Part shown: in pieces, positions 1-10,700 of the stretch
How the letters are laid out: every line of letters begins with the position of its first letter
Numbering within the stretch: position 1 is the stretch's first letter
Source: Tubiluchus corallicola
Lineage: Eukaryota; Priapulida; Priapulimorpha; Priapulimorphida; Tubiluchidae
Assembly: GCA_030141605.1 (NCBI GenBank)
Contig: JAQGDQ010000601.1
Span: 62,001 to 126,000 of the forward strand
Length of the DNA stretch: 64,000 nucleotides
Direction: 5' to 3'
Notes under the pieces: model-generated
Told to the model about the DNA's origin: nothing
The model's database searches: none
What the model saw: only the letters and a program-made list of their open reading frames with translations
Program-made: the position numbers and the translations under genes

Positions 1-339
1 ACGCATGGTGTGTGCCGGTTTACACTCGCACCTTTTCAACTAAACAACGTCTACTCAGGTTGGACCGTACCTAAAAGAAGCCCTCATACAGAAGCACTGA
101 ATTATGGACTTTCACAACTTGCACAAAGTGGCATTCTTGAAATGTCTATAAATAATTATATGACGCAGAATGGTTATCACTGTTTACATCAAGAACAGTC
201 TGTTGAATCACATAGGTTGGGTTTAGTGCATGTAGGTTCTGTGTTTTTAATCGTGGCAGTTGGCATACTGACAGGGATATGTTTAATAATAGCTGAAAAA
301 GTTTGGTTTGGTGTTCGTAAAAGAAACCGAACATGTTAA
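1..339 (+). CDS. Ionotropic glutamate receptor-like protein, 3' end only (cut by window edge)
   Basis: The frame is open from base 1 (no start needed; the gene continues upstream of the window) to TAA at 337-339, giving about 112 C-terminal residues. They align closely with the end of the gene at 2249-3673: the same CRF...PF, WxVPK.SP..ALNYGL..L.QSGIL and HC...EQSV blocks, then a hydrophobic helix (GSVFLIVAVGILTGICLII) that corresponds to the last membrane segment, and a short basic tail. This is therefore the S2 lobe end plus M4 of an ionotropic receptor-type channel. The two genes are head-to-tail paralogues about 1.9 kb apart, which suggests local duplication. Ligand and function cannot be told from the fragment. 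Confidence 0.85.
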   Translation, partial: THGVCRFTLAPFQLNNVYSGWTVPKRSPHTEALNYGLSQLAQSGILEMSINNYMTQNGYHCLHQEQSVESHRLGLVHVGSVFLIVAVGILTGICLIIAEKVWFGVRKRNRTC

Positions 340-2212
340 ATCTGAATCAAAGTACAAAGTTATAACCAAAGTTTAACTTGTCTGAGCAAAATGCAGCAAA
401 AGTTTAGTTAGTTGCACATTTACAATGCCTTGTTTTGCCTCCTATATTGTTATTATAGTCTCACAAATGTAAAACATTTTGTCTAAGGGTTTTCACAAAT
501 GTTTTGATATGGTTTGCCTAAAGGGGAAGATATGATCTGATATGTTAACTAGCTCCATTTGTTTTGTTTTGTTAATCTGAAAAAGAAAAGAGAACTTTAA
601 AGCAGGGGTGTGCAAATTATCTGACTAGCCGGGTGTGAAACTTTCCCACAATTCCTGCGGGCCACAGGCAGTTTGATCAAGGAGCCAAGTACAGAAAGGC
701 CTAATAATAATTTTTTTTGCATCCGAGCTGCGTACATCATTGCTACTGCACTACTACACTCAAGAAACTATTTTAGAAGTTATTAAAATTTATATACAAA
801 CCATATATTTCTACTTTCAGGACAGATAGTGGTAATTTCATTACAATGCATATTAGTAATGTTTATCACACGGTCTGTGTAGTACAGTGACATTAAGCTA
901 CAACCGTCTTGTAAGGGTTAATGGCATCCGATCTAGTAGAAAAAACTACCCGCACTATCTTTGGGACGTGGCACGGACTTCAGCTGGATACACTCAATTA
1001 ATCGCCCGGGCCGCACTTCCATTAGGTTGACAAATCTCTTCGTGGGCTGCACAAACTCTCTCGGCGGGCCGCAATTTGCACACCCCTGCTTTAAAGTATA
1101 GCCCACAAAAATTTCTGTACAAAGTTATTTTCCAGACCTGTTTGAAAGACTTACACAATTGGAAAAGTTCCTAATAATTCAAAATGTTTGCACCCCCTGG
1201 TAAAACGGCACTGCATCACCATCCCAGTTTGCACCACTGTTTCGCCAAAAAAGACATTGATCTGACAATTCAAAATAATCTAAACTTTTGCTTAGTTAGC
1301 ACACAGTGAGCTATCTCTGTTAATTTTTCAACGTTTACACAATGCCATCTAAACTTGTTTCAAATGATTTACCGTTGAAATGGCCTAACTGTTATTGCAG
1401 GAGTTTAAATTTACAAGTTGTATACGGTGTTATTGCTAATGCAAATCCTGCATGCAATAAGACAGTATGTAAGTGATGCAAAATTTCAAACCGAATTTTT
1501 AAACTTTATATATATGTGGATGATTTTAGGTGCTTTAATATACATAATTCACTATTAAGCTGCTACTAACCAGTACTTTATATATATATATATATATCAT
1601 TAAATCAGTTGGTGCCTGATCATAATTAGGAGGAACAAAAGTTCTTTTAGCACAATTAAATACATACTTCGTGCAGGTTTTAACACAACGAAGCTGAAAA
1701 CTTAGTTATTCAGTGTTGCTGCACAGTATTATGCAAACAAATTTACGTAGACAAATGTTTTACCCCATCAAATTTGTTTCTCTAATGTTTACTTATCAAC
1801 AAAACAGTTACTCAGCGTACTACTAATAAAATCCGCCTACAACTGCTGACAAAGGGCCTGACAAAAGATAAACAAAACCAACATAAATGGACAGGTTAGA
1901 TGAGCTAATGAATGGCATAGATGTCATGTGTGTCAACAAAAACCTTTTCAGCCTGGCCAATGAACAACATGCTATTCATCTAAAACAACCTTTACAAAAC
2001 TCTGCATGAACACGCTATTAAACTAACACCACGCAAATAACATAGCGAGTGTGCAATCACATTACAAAGTGTGTGCTCCGAAAAAGGAAGTCTGCATTCA
2101 ACAAATGGATATTTGTAATAATACTTGTTCACTCTGGGCTGAAATGAAAATATTAGGTTGGTTAATGCATGACTGCATCATCTGAAATTGTGCAAGACAG
2201 CGTTAATTAAAT
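340..2212. other. Intergenic region between receptor paralogues
   Basis: No coding sequence is seen. It holds one hAT-type MITE (603-1088), a short TA microsatellite near 1582-1598 and AT-rich sequence. In-frame stop TAA at 2204-2206 lies just upstream of the next receptor, so that reading frame does not extend far into this interval. Confidence 0.6.
603..1088. mobile_element. hAT-type MITE with 8-bp target duplication
   Basis: The ends form a terminal inverted repeat beginning CAGGGGTGTGCAAATT; the right end is its reverse complement. It is bounded on both sides by the exact 8-mer CTTTAAAG (595-602 and 1089-1096), the target-site length expected of hAT transposases. The 486-bp interior has no coding potential, so it is non-autonomous. 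Confidence 0.9.
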
Positions 2213-2248
2213 GTGAGGTACAGTAACTGTTTCCCGGCCTATTACAAG

Positions 2249-3673
2249 ATGTATCTGCCAGATAATGCAATGAACCACTACTTGATTCTAGTGACTGCTG
2301 CTCTTTTGACTTCTGTGGAGATAGAGGAATGTTCTGCGAGCAGCAACGTTCACACACGTAGACCAAAGTCAGAGATATTTTACCATTCCAGTGATTGTTA
2401 CAAAACAGGTGGATCAAAACTTGAAGACACCAATAAACAAATATGCTCGACTCGCAAGGGGGGTCAGTTTGTGCACTCGCTGAATGGAACCCACCTTCGA
2501 GTATCAATGTTTGAAGATGAACGGATAATGGAACCACTGATGTTATCATTACTGAATGACCTCAGCGTAAGTGCAAACTTCACTTACAGCTTCAATTACT
2601 TCTCACTGAAAAACTACAGTTATGAGGATGTTCTGAAACAAGGCATGACAGATCTGTTGATAGATCCACTGACGCACAGAGCTAAGCGAAGCGAATCTTT
2701 TACCTTCCTTCACGTCTTTTGGAGTTCATCCCAGATGGTGATATCCAAAAGGGAGGAAGACAGCATAGATGCATCGTTGCTGTCTCCATTTGCGAACACA
2801 GTTTGGATAGCAGTGGTAATATGCTGTGTAATCACGGGCGTAGTTATACACATGGAAGAAAAGTTATGCAAGCTTCACAAACAAGAACGTGTATCAAGTG
2901 CAGGATACTTTGCTAGGTACACCCTTGCATCACTTTTACAAAAAGACGGCACCTCTTTACCGACCAGAGTCTCATCCCGCATGTTGATGTCTGTGTGGTG
3001 GATGTTTGCTATAGTAATCACAGGAATGTACACGGGAACTTTAGTCGGAAGTTTGTTTCTCACCAAGCATAGTTATCCCATCACATCGGTCAACGATCTG
3101 ATAATGGGGCCGTATGTACCAGCTGTAGTGCAGCACTGGGGCTTTACAGACAGGCTACGCCACAGACCACCAGATTCTAACCTTGGGAAAATATGGAGGA
3201 ACATTGAATTGGATGAAAAGCTTCCAGTATATTCTGCAAATGATGGCCTTGAATTAACTTATACTGGCAAGTACGTTTTTACAGCTACAAGAAATTTCCT
3301 GAAGCTGCTACTGATGAATGATTTCCAGAAGTTTAATGCTTGCCGTTTCATGGTTATGCCCTTTCGAATGACCTCCGTCTCCGAAATTCATTCGAGTTGG
3401 GCGGTACCAAAAGAGAGTCCATATGCAGATGCACTAAACTATGGACTGGCAGCACTTTCACAAAGCGGCATTCTCAAGGCCACGATAGACAAGTTCCTTC
3501 AAAAAGATGGAGATCATTGTTTTTCAATGCAAGAACAATCGGTTCAGTCACGCCCTTTGCGCCTTCATCATCTACATCCAGTGTTTCTTGTTCTGATATT
3601 TGGAATAGTGTTTGCAGTTTGTGTAACATTGATTGAATGCATATGGTTTCACATGGTTCAAAACCCAGACTAA
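2249..3673 (+). CDS. Divergent ionotropic receptor (iGluR/IR family), intronless, 474 aa
   Basis: Single-exon gene for a ligand-gated cation channel subunit of the plasma membrane. The first ATG is at 2249; a second at 2270, directly before a hydrophobic leader, may be the true start of the signal peptide. Order from Met-2249: leader about 8-30; S1 lobe about 75-175, with P140-L-T142 and R147 matching the PLT....R signature whose Arg holds the ligand carboxylate in glutamate receptors; M1 about 181-201; pore loop and M3 about 228-272, where MYTGTLVGSLF replaces the usual SYTANLAAF; S2 about 275-425; M4 about 443-466. There is no amino-terminal domain, as in IR-type receptors. The S2 acidic residue that binds the amino group in AMPA receptors is replaced (YVFTATRNF where YAFLLEST is usual), so glutamate is probably not the ligand. 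Chemosensory use is inference from the family. Confidence 0.85.
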   Translation: MYLPDNAMNHYLILVTAALLTSVEIEECSASSNVHTRRPKSEIFYHSSDCYKTGGSKLEDTNKQICSTRKGGQFVHSLNGTHLRVSMFEDERIMEPLMLSLLNDLSVSANFTYSFNYFSLKNYSYEDVLKQGMTDLLIDPLTHRAKRSESFTFLHVFWSSSQMVISKREEDSIDASLLSPFANTVWIAVVICCVITGVVIHMEEKLCKLHKQERVSSAGYFARYTLASLLQKDGTSLPTRVSSRMLMSVWWMFAIVITGMYTGTLVGSLFLTKHSYPITSVNDLIMGPYVPAVVQHWGFTDRLRHRPPDSNLGKIWRNIELDEKLPVYSANDGLELTYTGKYVFTATRNFLKLLLMNDFQKFNACRFMVMPFRMTSVSEIHSSWAVPKESPYADALNYGLAALSQSGILKATIDKFLQKDGDHCFSMQEQSVQSRPLRLHHLHPVFLVLIFGIVFAVCVTLIECIWFHMVQNPD

Positions 3674-3754
3674 TGCCCAGTCCACACCGCTCTTCAAAAC
3701 ACTGATAGTCAAAAGACCGACATTCAAATGAATGGTATTCAAAACACTGAACTA

Positions 3755-4243
3755 CAGTAAGCTACGCATAACTCGAACACATCCAGAACTGAAAATTTGT
3801 CTGAGTTATGTGAAAGTACGAGTTAGATGATGTTCATAAGAAAACAAGATTGAGTCGCACATCAACGTCAAACAAGGCACTAGCAATGCTACAGCCTATG
3901 AAAATGACATAGTCTGAGTAGGCTGGTTAATAGAATTCGCCATTATTAATATTGTGATTTATAAACCACGTTCATTCAGCCGTTTTGTGCTCAACATTCT
4001 GTTAAGATAACACAAGAACTTATCAGTTAAAATCGTAATGTGATGCATTCTTTTGCATAGGCTTTCTCGCTTGAGAGGCTGTTCGAGATAGGCGGGGTAA
4101 TTTCGGTTAGATTTTTATAAGTTGTACTGGAAATTCAGTTTGCGTTATACGGTGTTTGGTGAAGGGAAAAGCCTTTCCACGAGATCTGTTCAAGATACAC
4201 AAGAAATTGAGTTATACCAGGTCAAGTTATACGTAATTTACTG
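3755..4243. mobile_element. pogo/Tc-like MITE, TA target site
   Basis: Inverted termini CAGTAAGCTACGCATAAC and its counterpart ending ACGTAATTTACTG, each next to TA (3753-3754 and 4244-4245). The 489-bp element has no open reading frame. Same family as the element at 6083-7417. Confidence 0.75.
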
Positions 4244-4719
4244 TATGTCCACATGATTGGCATTTACTAACTGTTAAATTATTTGTTGAATGGCTGTTCC
4301 ATTCATGCCTCATACGTCCTAAATGGTGCCACACAACCAAGAAAACAGAAAAAACTGCCGCTGTTACATATATCACACACCTAGCATATTATTATACAGT
4401 TAGACTGGAACCCAGAATGTGAAAAATACTGTACCGCAATGATAACAGTGATGTTATCTATTTAAAAAAACAACTTAACAGCAATTATTACAATCAACAG
4501 TACATTTCACGAAATAACGTAGATGCGGAAATGCATCTTAAAATAATCTTTGCTGTATATATACGGTAATACTTGATTTAATAAGGCCATGCTATTCAAA
4601 TATCCTGTTTACTCCCCTAATTCGGATAATTTATTTTCTTGCAATAAATGATCCATAGGCATGAATTTATTATGGTTAACTACAACCAAATGTCGAAAGT
4701 TGACCTTTTTTGACCATTG

Positions 4720-4990
4720 TGCAATGTGGGGCTTAAGGGGGGCAAAATGTAACAAGGCGTTTCCGCAATTGAATCATATCCGGAGAGCGCATATATAAGT
4801 CAGCCCCTCCCATGCATAAGTAGTTAGTTAGTTAGTTAGTTAATCGCCATGTGTCTCAGGAGGCGATGCCACTATTATAATCTCCTTGTACGTATGTGTA
4901 TACAATTATAAATATGTACTTGCTTAATAAATGCAATGTATTACCTATACGTTTCTGCGGCCTTCATTACATTATTGTGATCACTTATGA
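4720..4990 (+). mobile_element. Possible solo LTR or promoter remnant
   Basis: Contains a TATA-like box (CATATATAAGTC near 4790-4801), a GTTA microsatellite and a downstream AATAAA (about 4926-4931), the order seen in retroviral-type LTRs. No target duplication or matching partner LTR was found, so this is tentative. Confidence 0.2.
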
Positions 4991-5194
4991 GATAGCTCCA
5001 GGTCTCAGTAATGTCTTTTAGAACTAGTATGGGACATTCTATTCAAAAAAGAGAAGGGATTTAGTATCCCGAATTCGTGTGGCACATTTTACTTGTTTGT
5101 GCGGGGTGCCTCAGTATGGAGTACCTGTACCAAGAATGTGAACAATGTAGTACAGATTTCTGTCACTTACGTAAATCAGTAGAATAATGTACTT

Positions 5195-5650
5195 TTTGGC
5201 TTTTAAAACAGCGGAGCAGCTTATTCATGCTTTTGTAACTTCACATGTTGATTACTGCAGTTCACTTGCCTATGGAATACCAGACGGCTACATTCAGAAA
5301 CTTGAAAGAGTCCAAATTAAAAATGCTTCAGCTTGCATAAGCCCCCATAGTTAGCAAATTCTGTCATACAACACCAATTCTAAGGAAATTACATTGGCTT
5401 CTGGTCTGTGAAGAATTAAATTTAAAATTCTTCTAATTGCAAATGTATGAATGGGCTTGCACCAATTACTGCACCAGTATTTAACTCGACTTTTACAAAC
5501 TTATGCACCATCCCACCAACTAAGTGATCTGATACTAATACTCTAGTACAACCTAACCTTTCCGCAGGTGGGAGATAAATCTTTTTTCATCTGTTTATGG
5601 AATGCGTTTTTGAATGTCAAATTAAAACATTTTTTGTTATACCAAACTTT
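5195..5650 (+). mobile_element. LINE (CR1/L2-like) 3' coding remnant, frameshifted
   Basis: Translation in broken frames gives the reverse-transcriptase tail typical of CR1/L2-like non-LTR elements: EQLIHAFVTSHVDYCSSLAYG, then KLERVQIKNASA, RIKFKIL and a WNAFLNVKLKHFL-like end. Several stops and frame changes show that it is dead. It ends in T-rich sequence. Confidence 0.7.
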
Positions 5651-6082
5651 TTAACTTTTTGTTATTTTATTTTGTGCTAGTATAACCCAAGTAGGCCTAA
5701 GTGTTTATACACAATTGCATACCTTTTATATTTGATTCACAGACTTGTTTGTAAATTTTAAATGTTTTGCACACCGAAGAGCCCTTTTATATATATATCT
5801 CAGGCAACAAAATTATTTATTTTTATTTATTTGAAACCAAATTTTATCAAAAGTAAGGAAATTTGAAAAGACCGAATGTGGACCTGGCCTTACATACCAG
5901 TACACTGCAGTTTGGACTGCAAATAAAAGTTAAACAAAAGGTGTATTTAAGGTAATGTTCTTTGTGTTTTTTCTCTCCAAAACAGAGTTATAAAAAAATT
6001 CTCTTCTGCAATCCGACATTTTCACTGTTTTGATTTTTCCATCATTAATTTTCAAGCTTGAAATTAAAATTGTAGACAGTTA

Positions 6083-7417
6083 CAGTAAACTACGTATAAC
6101 ACGAATTCTTGTGTACCTCGAACAGATCTTGTGGAACGGCTATTTTCTTTTGTTTTTCTCTTTAACAAACATCGTGTAACTTGAATTATCACGAAACTCG
6201 AACCGAATCCCCGATAGAATTATTAAGAATCTGAGTGAAATTACAATGCTGATCTTGAGCAGCCTCCCAAATAAGAAATTCTGCTTGAAAGAGTGCATTA
6301 CATTACAATTTTAGCTCCTAGTTTCAGCAAAAATGCTAGGATTTCTGGTATTACAGGGCCGTAGTCGGCTTTTGAAAAGTGGTCCGGCCACAGATACGGA
6401 ACAGGTAGAAGAAGAATACAGCAGCAACATATAGAAGAGTATATTATAATTTATAATACAGAGTTATAATATAATAGAGCACTACACATACTCAATGATG
6501 ACATGATTGATTAAAACTTCCAAACACACATCTGCGCCGCTCATTTCTAGCAGTAAACTCGTTCGCAATTTCCTCAGGTCGAGAGCGTCTGTTCTATCCA
6601 TATGTACATGCAAAGTCATGAGATTGTTCAGTCTAGTTTGAGTCATTGTACTCCGCAAATAAGTTTTTACTCTACGCAGGGCTGAGAATGTCCTTTCACT
6701 TGTAGAATTTGTAGCCGGAATCACTAGTAGTATCCTGACAAGAATCACAATTTTGGAATAGATTGATCGCATCGCAGGTTTAAGTTCACGGAAATAACCG
6801 AATATATCCGACAGACTAACTGATTCACCTTGCTGATTTAGGCTGATTTGGAACCGGTGCTATATCCATGATAGATGAATTCATATTCTGTTTGTTGATT
6901 GGATATAATTTCTGTGATTGGATATAATAATGAAGTCTAAACCAAAATTGCTTCTTTTAGCTTCGAATAGAAACGATTTATGTGCTTTATTGTTGTCATT
7001 ATAAATAATGAAGGGGAGATGTCTAGGCACGTATGGCAGAAAAAGTAGTCCGGCCATGGCCGGACCGCCGACTACGGCCTTGTATTACCTTAGCAGAATG
7101 CTGCACATAACATGGCTTAATGAATGTGGTTCAATGTAGATCACAATATTATTATTGTCAAATTCTATTAACCATGCTACTCAGACGACAACAGAGATGC
7201 ACCAGTCATTTTATTTTTTATTATTCATAAAAAATGTTGTTTGATGCTTGATTAAAGGCTCAATTTGTCATTTTCACAGTGATGTGTTACTAGTGTATGA
7301 CTGACGTTGATGAGTGACTCATCTTGTTTACTTACGAACATTGTCTAACTTGTACTTTCGCATCACTCGAACAAATTTTCCGATCCTTCGAGTGTTCGAG
7401 TTATACATAGTTTACTG
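6083..7417. mobile_element. pogo/Tc-like MITE interrupted by a hAT element
   Basis: Left terminus CAGTAAACTACGTATAAC, right terminus its inverse (ending GTTTACTG), both flanked by TA (6081-6082, 7418-7419). Taking out the internal hAT copy leaves about 600 bp, similar in size to the relative at 3755-4243. The nesting dates the pogo-like copy as the older insertion. Confidence 0.75.
6355..7081 (-). mobile_element. hAT element remnant with transposase C-terminus
   Basis: Inverted ends AGGGCCGTAGTCGGC and AAGGCCGTAGTCGGC, flanked by GTATTAC on both sides (6348-6354 and 7082-7088). The minus-strand frame 6482-6772 encodes about 96 residues with the hAT dimerisation signature: PATNSTSERTFSALRRVK, then LRSTMTQTRLNNLMTLHVH. 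The rest of the transposase is missing, so the copy is non-autonomous. Confidence 0.85.
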
Positions 7418-7704
7418 TACTTTCAAAAAAGGCAATGCCTATTGCTGACTCTACCATATACATCTTAGTTTCTTCTCTCATAGCAAAAGTGATTACAAAA
7501 ATACAAAATCTTTACATTATAATGATATGAAAGGACAAAAAAGGTAACTATATAGCACACGAAATGCATTAAAATCAGACAAGCAGATTCATATGTACAT
7601 ACTTTGGCACCTTATGGCTTGTTTCTGAAGAAAATACAGCATGTAAGAACAAGCATACCTAGAGTACCTAATCACATGTCATATGTCTCCCAGCATTCCA
7701 GCTC

Positions 7705-10700
7705 TCAGAAGTCACTATTTAGCAACATAAATGCTTGTTCCTTAGTAGAATGAAATTTATCTAGCCATGAGGTTAACCTGGAAGTCAGCTCAGCAGCCTC
7801 TCCTATAGATTTTTCTGTGGATTGAACGATGGAAAGGTACTCCAGAAGTAGCTTTGCGGATTCAACCGGATGAGGAAATAATAACACCTGTAGTACATGT
7901 TAGAAAATAATTTATTAAAAACTTATTGCTTTACCTGGTAATTTTATCTTGAAATGCCATGTGACATAAGACAGTTAGTATCCGATAAAAATATTAAATG
8001 AGTGCAGAAGTTAACACAAACACAATTTTCTATTGTTATGTTCTCTTCTTGTCTCCTTTCAACTAATCATTACATAACAGCACTTATTTTTTCTTTGTTC
8101 TTCCTCTCTCAGAATCTTCTTTTCACTATCATTGTGGTTTAACAAATTCGTTTCCTTAGCCACAAAGCAGCAAACCATTCAAATTATTAAATTAATTTTT
8201 AGACCAAATTCATTTGCTAAGAGTATCCTCAACTATGTTGTAAAATTTGTATTTTGTTGTGAAAAATAAATAAATAAAAAATAAACTAAGTAACAGATTC
8301 TAATGACAGACATTCCCATTGTCACCACTTGACAGTGAAGTGAACGTAAACAGTAATACAAATAATGGCTTATCCACGGTCATTGGTCTTTCTTCCTTCT
8401 CAAGTTTTAGCAATTTGTTGCTTGGACTCTTGGTAATGAATAAATTAGCAAATACGTCATAATCAAAACATTGCAACAATAACAGCACCTTTCACTGTAA
8501 CTTGCAAATTTAAGGATGGTAGCTTTTAAGTTCAGTCTCTGTGGTCACACCATTGGATCTGACCACTAAATAGCACTATTATTACGTAGCTAATAACTGC
8601 CCCTTTTGCTAAACAAAAAGGTATTTCAGTATTAGAATTACATCAAAATGGAATTTATTGCCGACTGGTTTCGAACAAAACTGTTATTTAGCAAAGCATC
8701 TAAAGCAAAAAAATTTACCAGAATGTTAAAACAACACCGAAATACAATTCAGCAGTTAGATATCCAAAAGAGCTTGTACAACACCAACAGTGCATCGTGG
8801 TTTGTAGAATTTGGTAACAAAATGGCTGCTCCCTAATATTGAAAGTTCAGTTACTACTAACATATTGGTTTGTTTGTTTGTGGAGTGTCACATTATTTCA
8901 TGCCAATCAAGATATGTAATCTGTAAGATAAAGTGTTAAATTATCTATATAATGTTATATCATATATCTTTTGGCTACCTAACTACTGAATTGTATTTCG
9001 ATGTTGCTTCTAAATTCTGATAAATTTCTTTGTTTTAGATGCCTTGATAATGAACAATTTTGCTCAAAACCGGTCGGCAATAAATTCCACTTTGATGTAG
9101 TTACATTTATTTGTCAAATATGAATTCAATATTAGAATTATTTCAACATTTACATTTGGTAGTTATTTGTCCAACACATCTCTGGATTTAGGTGAATTCG
9201 TTTAAAAATATCCCGAAATTAAAATCCAGAAAAAGTACATAATGTGTATAAATATCGAATTCAACAAAAATGTCAGAGATGACGTTGTTGTGACAGGATT
9301 ATTTAATTAAACCTGTAGTATTTGAAAAGCACTCATTATTAAAATTAACTTGGAAAAATTTGACATATTTCCAAATAAAATTGACAATATGGCAAACATG
9401 GATAAGAACTGATTATTAATGCTTATTAAAAACTCATCAATTATTATACCAGCTCTTACCCCAAGTCTGATTGGTTCGTCTATTCCATCCCACTGTGACT
9501 TCCTACACAGTAGCTCATCAGACAAAACTCTCAGGTCAGGTTTTTCCAAAACTTCTTCTGAGTCCTTTGGTTCTGTCTGTTCTAGCTCATCAGCAACTTT
9601 ACTCAATTCACGTGTCACTTCTTTGCTTGCAACATTTATACCTTTGTCACCATTAGTTTCTTTTATTTCTGTAAGCATCTCACTTTCTCTATCAACACAT
9701 GCAAAATTTTCCTGCACTGCTGCACCACCAACACTAACTTCAGATTCGTTAGGCAAGCTAGCTGAGGTGGCACTCACAGAGACTTCTTCGTTACGCCGCC
9801 TTTGTTGCTCTATCATTTTTGCAACTTCATTTTCGATCAGTTTTATATCATGTTCCAGCTTGAACTTTACACAGAATTCTTTGTCAAGCAGTATGCGAGC
9901 AAAATCGGTTAAACTGTACGTTGAAAGTTCAATTAAACTACTGCTGCTTTCATCAATAGTTTCATCAACTGTTCCTACATCAGCATCTGCATGTTCTTCC
10001 ACTATATTCTCTTCAGTACTTACTACACTTAACACAGGTGTCAGCGTTGCATCACCACTAACAGCACCAACGTAGTCACCACTTGAGCCGGAGTATTCCA
10101 AACTAACAGATGCTGTAGTATCTTTTGCCCCATGAGCTTCATTTGACACCACAGAAACATCTTCTGCTAAAGGTAACACAAAGCTATGACTGACTTCACT
10201 GACACTAACTGTAGACACTTTTACGGTAACTGGACTTTTTTTAAATGGCACATAAGGTAATTCGTCAGTTTTATCAAAAGTTAAGCTTTTATTGCTAACT
10301 AATTCAGATGATTTACTTGTAGATTCAGTTTTATCAATGGATTCCTGTTCAACTTCGTTAGATTTACTCAAATGAGTAAGAGAGACGTTATAATTAATAC
10401 TGAAAATTTGACTAGAACGGTCGCTGTTAATAACATGCGCACCTTGCCGTGACGAATGTTTGGCATTTTCAAGACGTCTATACAGCATGGCTCTACAGTA
10501 GAATGCCTCTAAGCCTCTCTGTACAGCACTCACTCCCTCGATAGTCGTTGATATGTCTACAAGTGATTTTAATAGATTTTCCAACGTCACACCTTCAGCA
10601 AGGACCAAGGCAAGATATTTCTCCACATTCTGAGCACCTAAAACATGGCAAATAAAACAACACGACTGTCTGCAGTAATCAAAAGTGCTGCACTACTCAT

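Larger units (their letters stand above)
3674..7704. other. Transposon-rich intergenic interval
   Basis: No cellular gene is seen. It contains a pogo-like MITE (3755-4243), a TATA-bearing segment (about 4720-4990) that could be a solo LTR, a LINE reverse-transcriptase remnant (about 5195-5650), and a second pogo-like MITE (6083-7417) disrupted by a hAT fragment (6355-7081). Confidence 0.6.

Noticed and set aside
9419-10075. 218-residue plus-strand open frame
   Set aside because: It is the antisense shadow of GEMIN5 exon 21, Ser-rich because the sense strand is rich in Glu, Ser and Thr codons.
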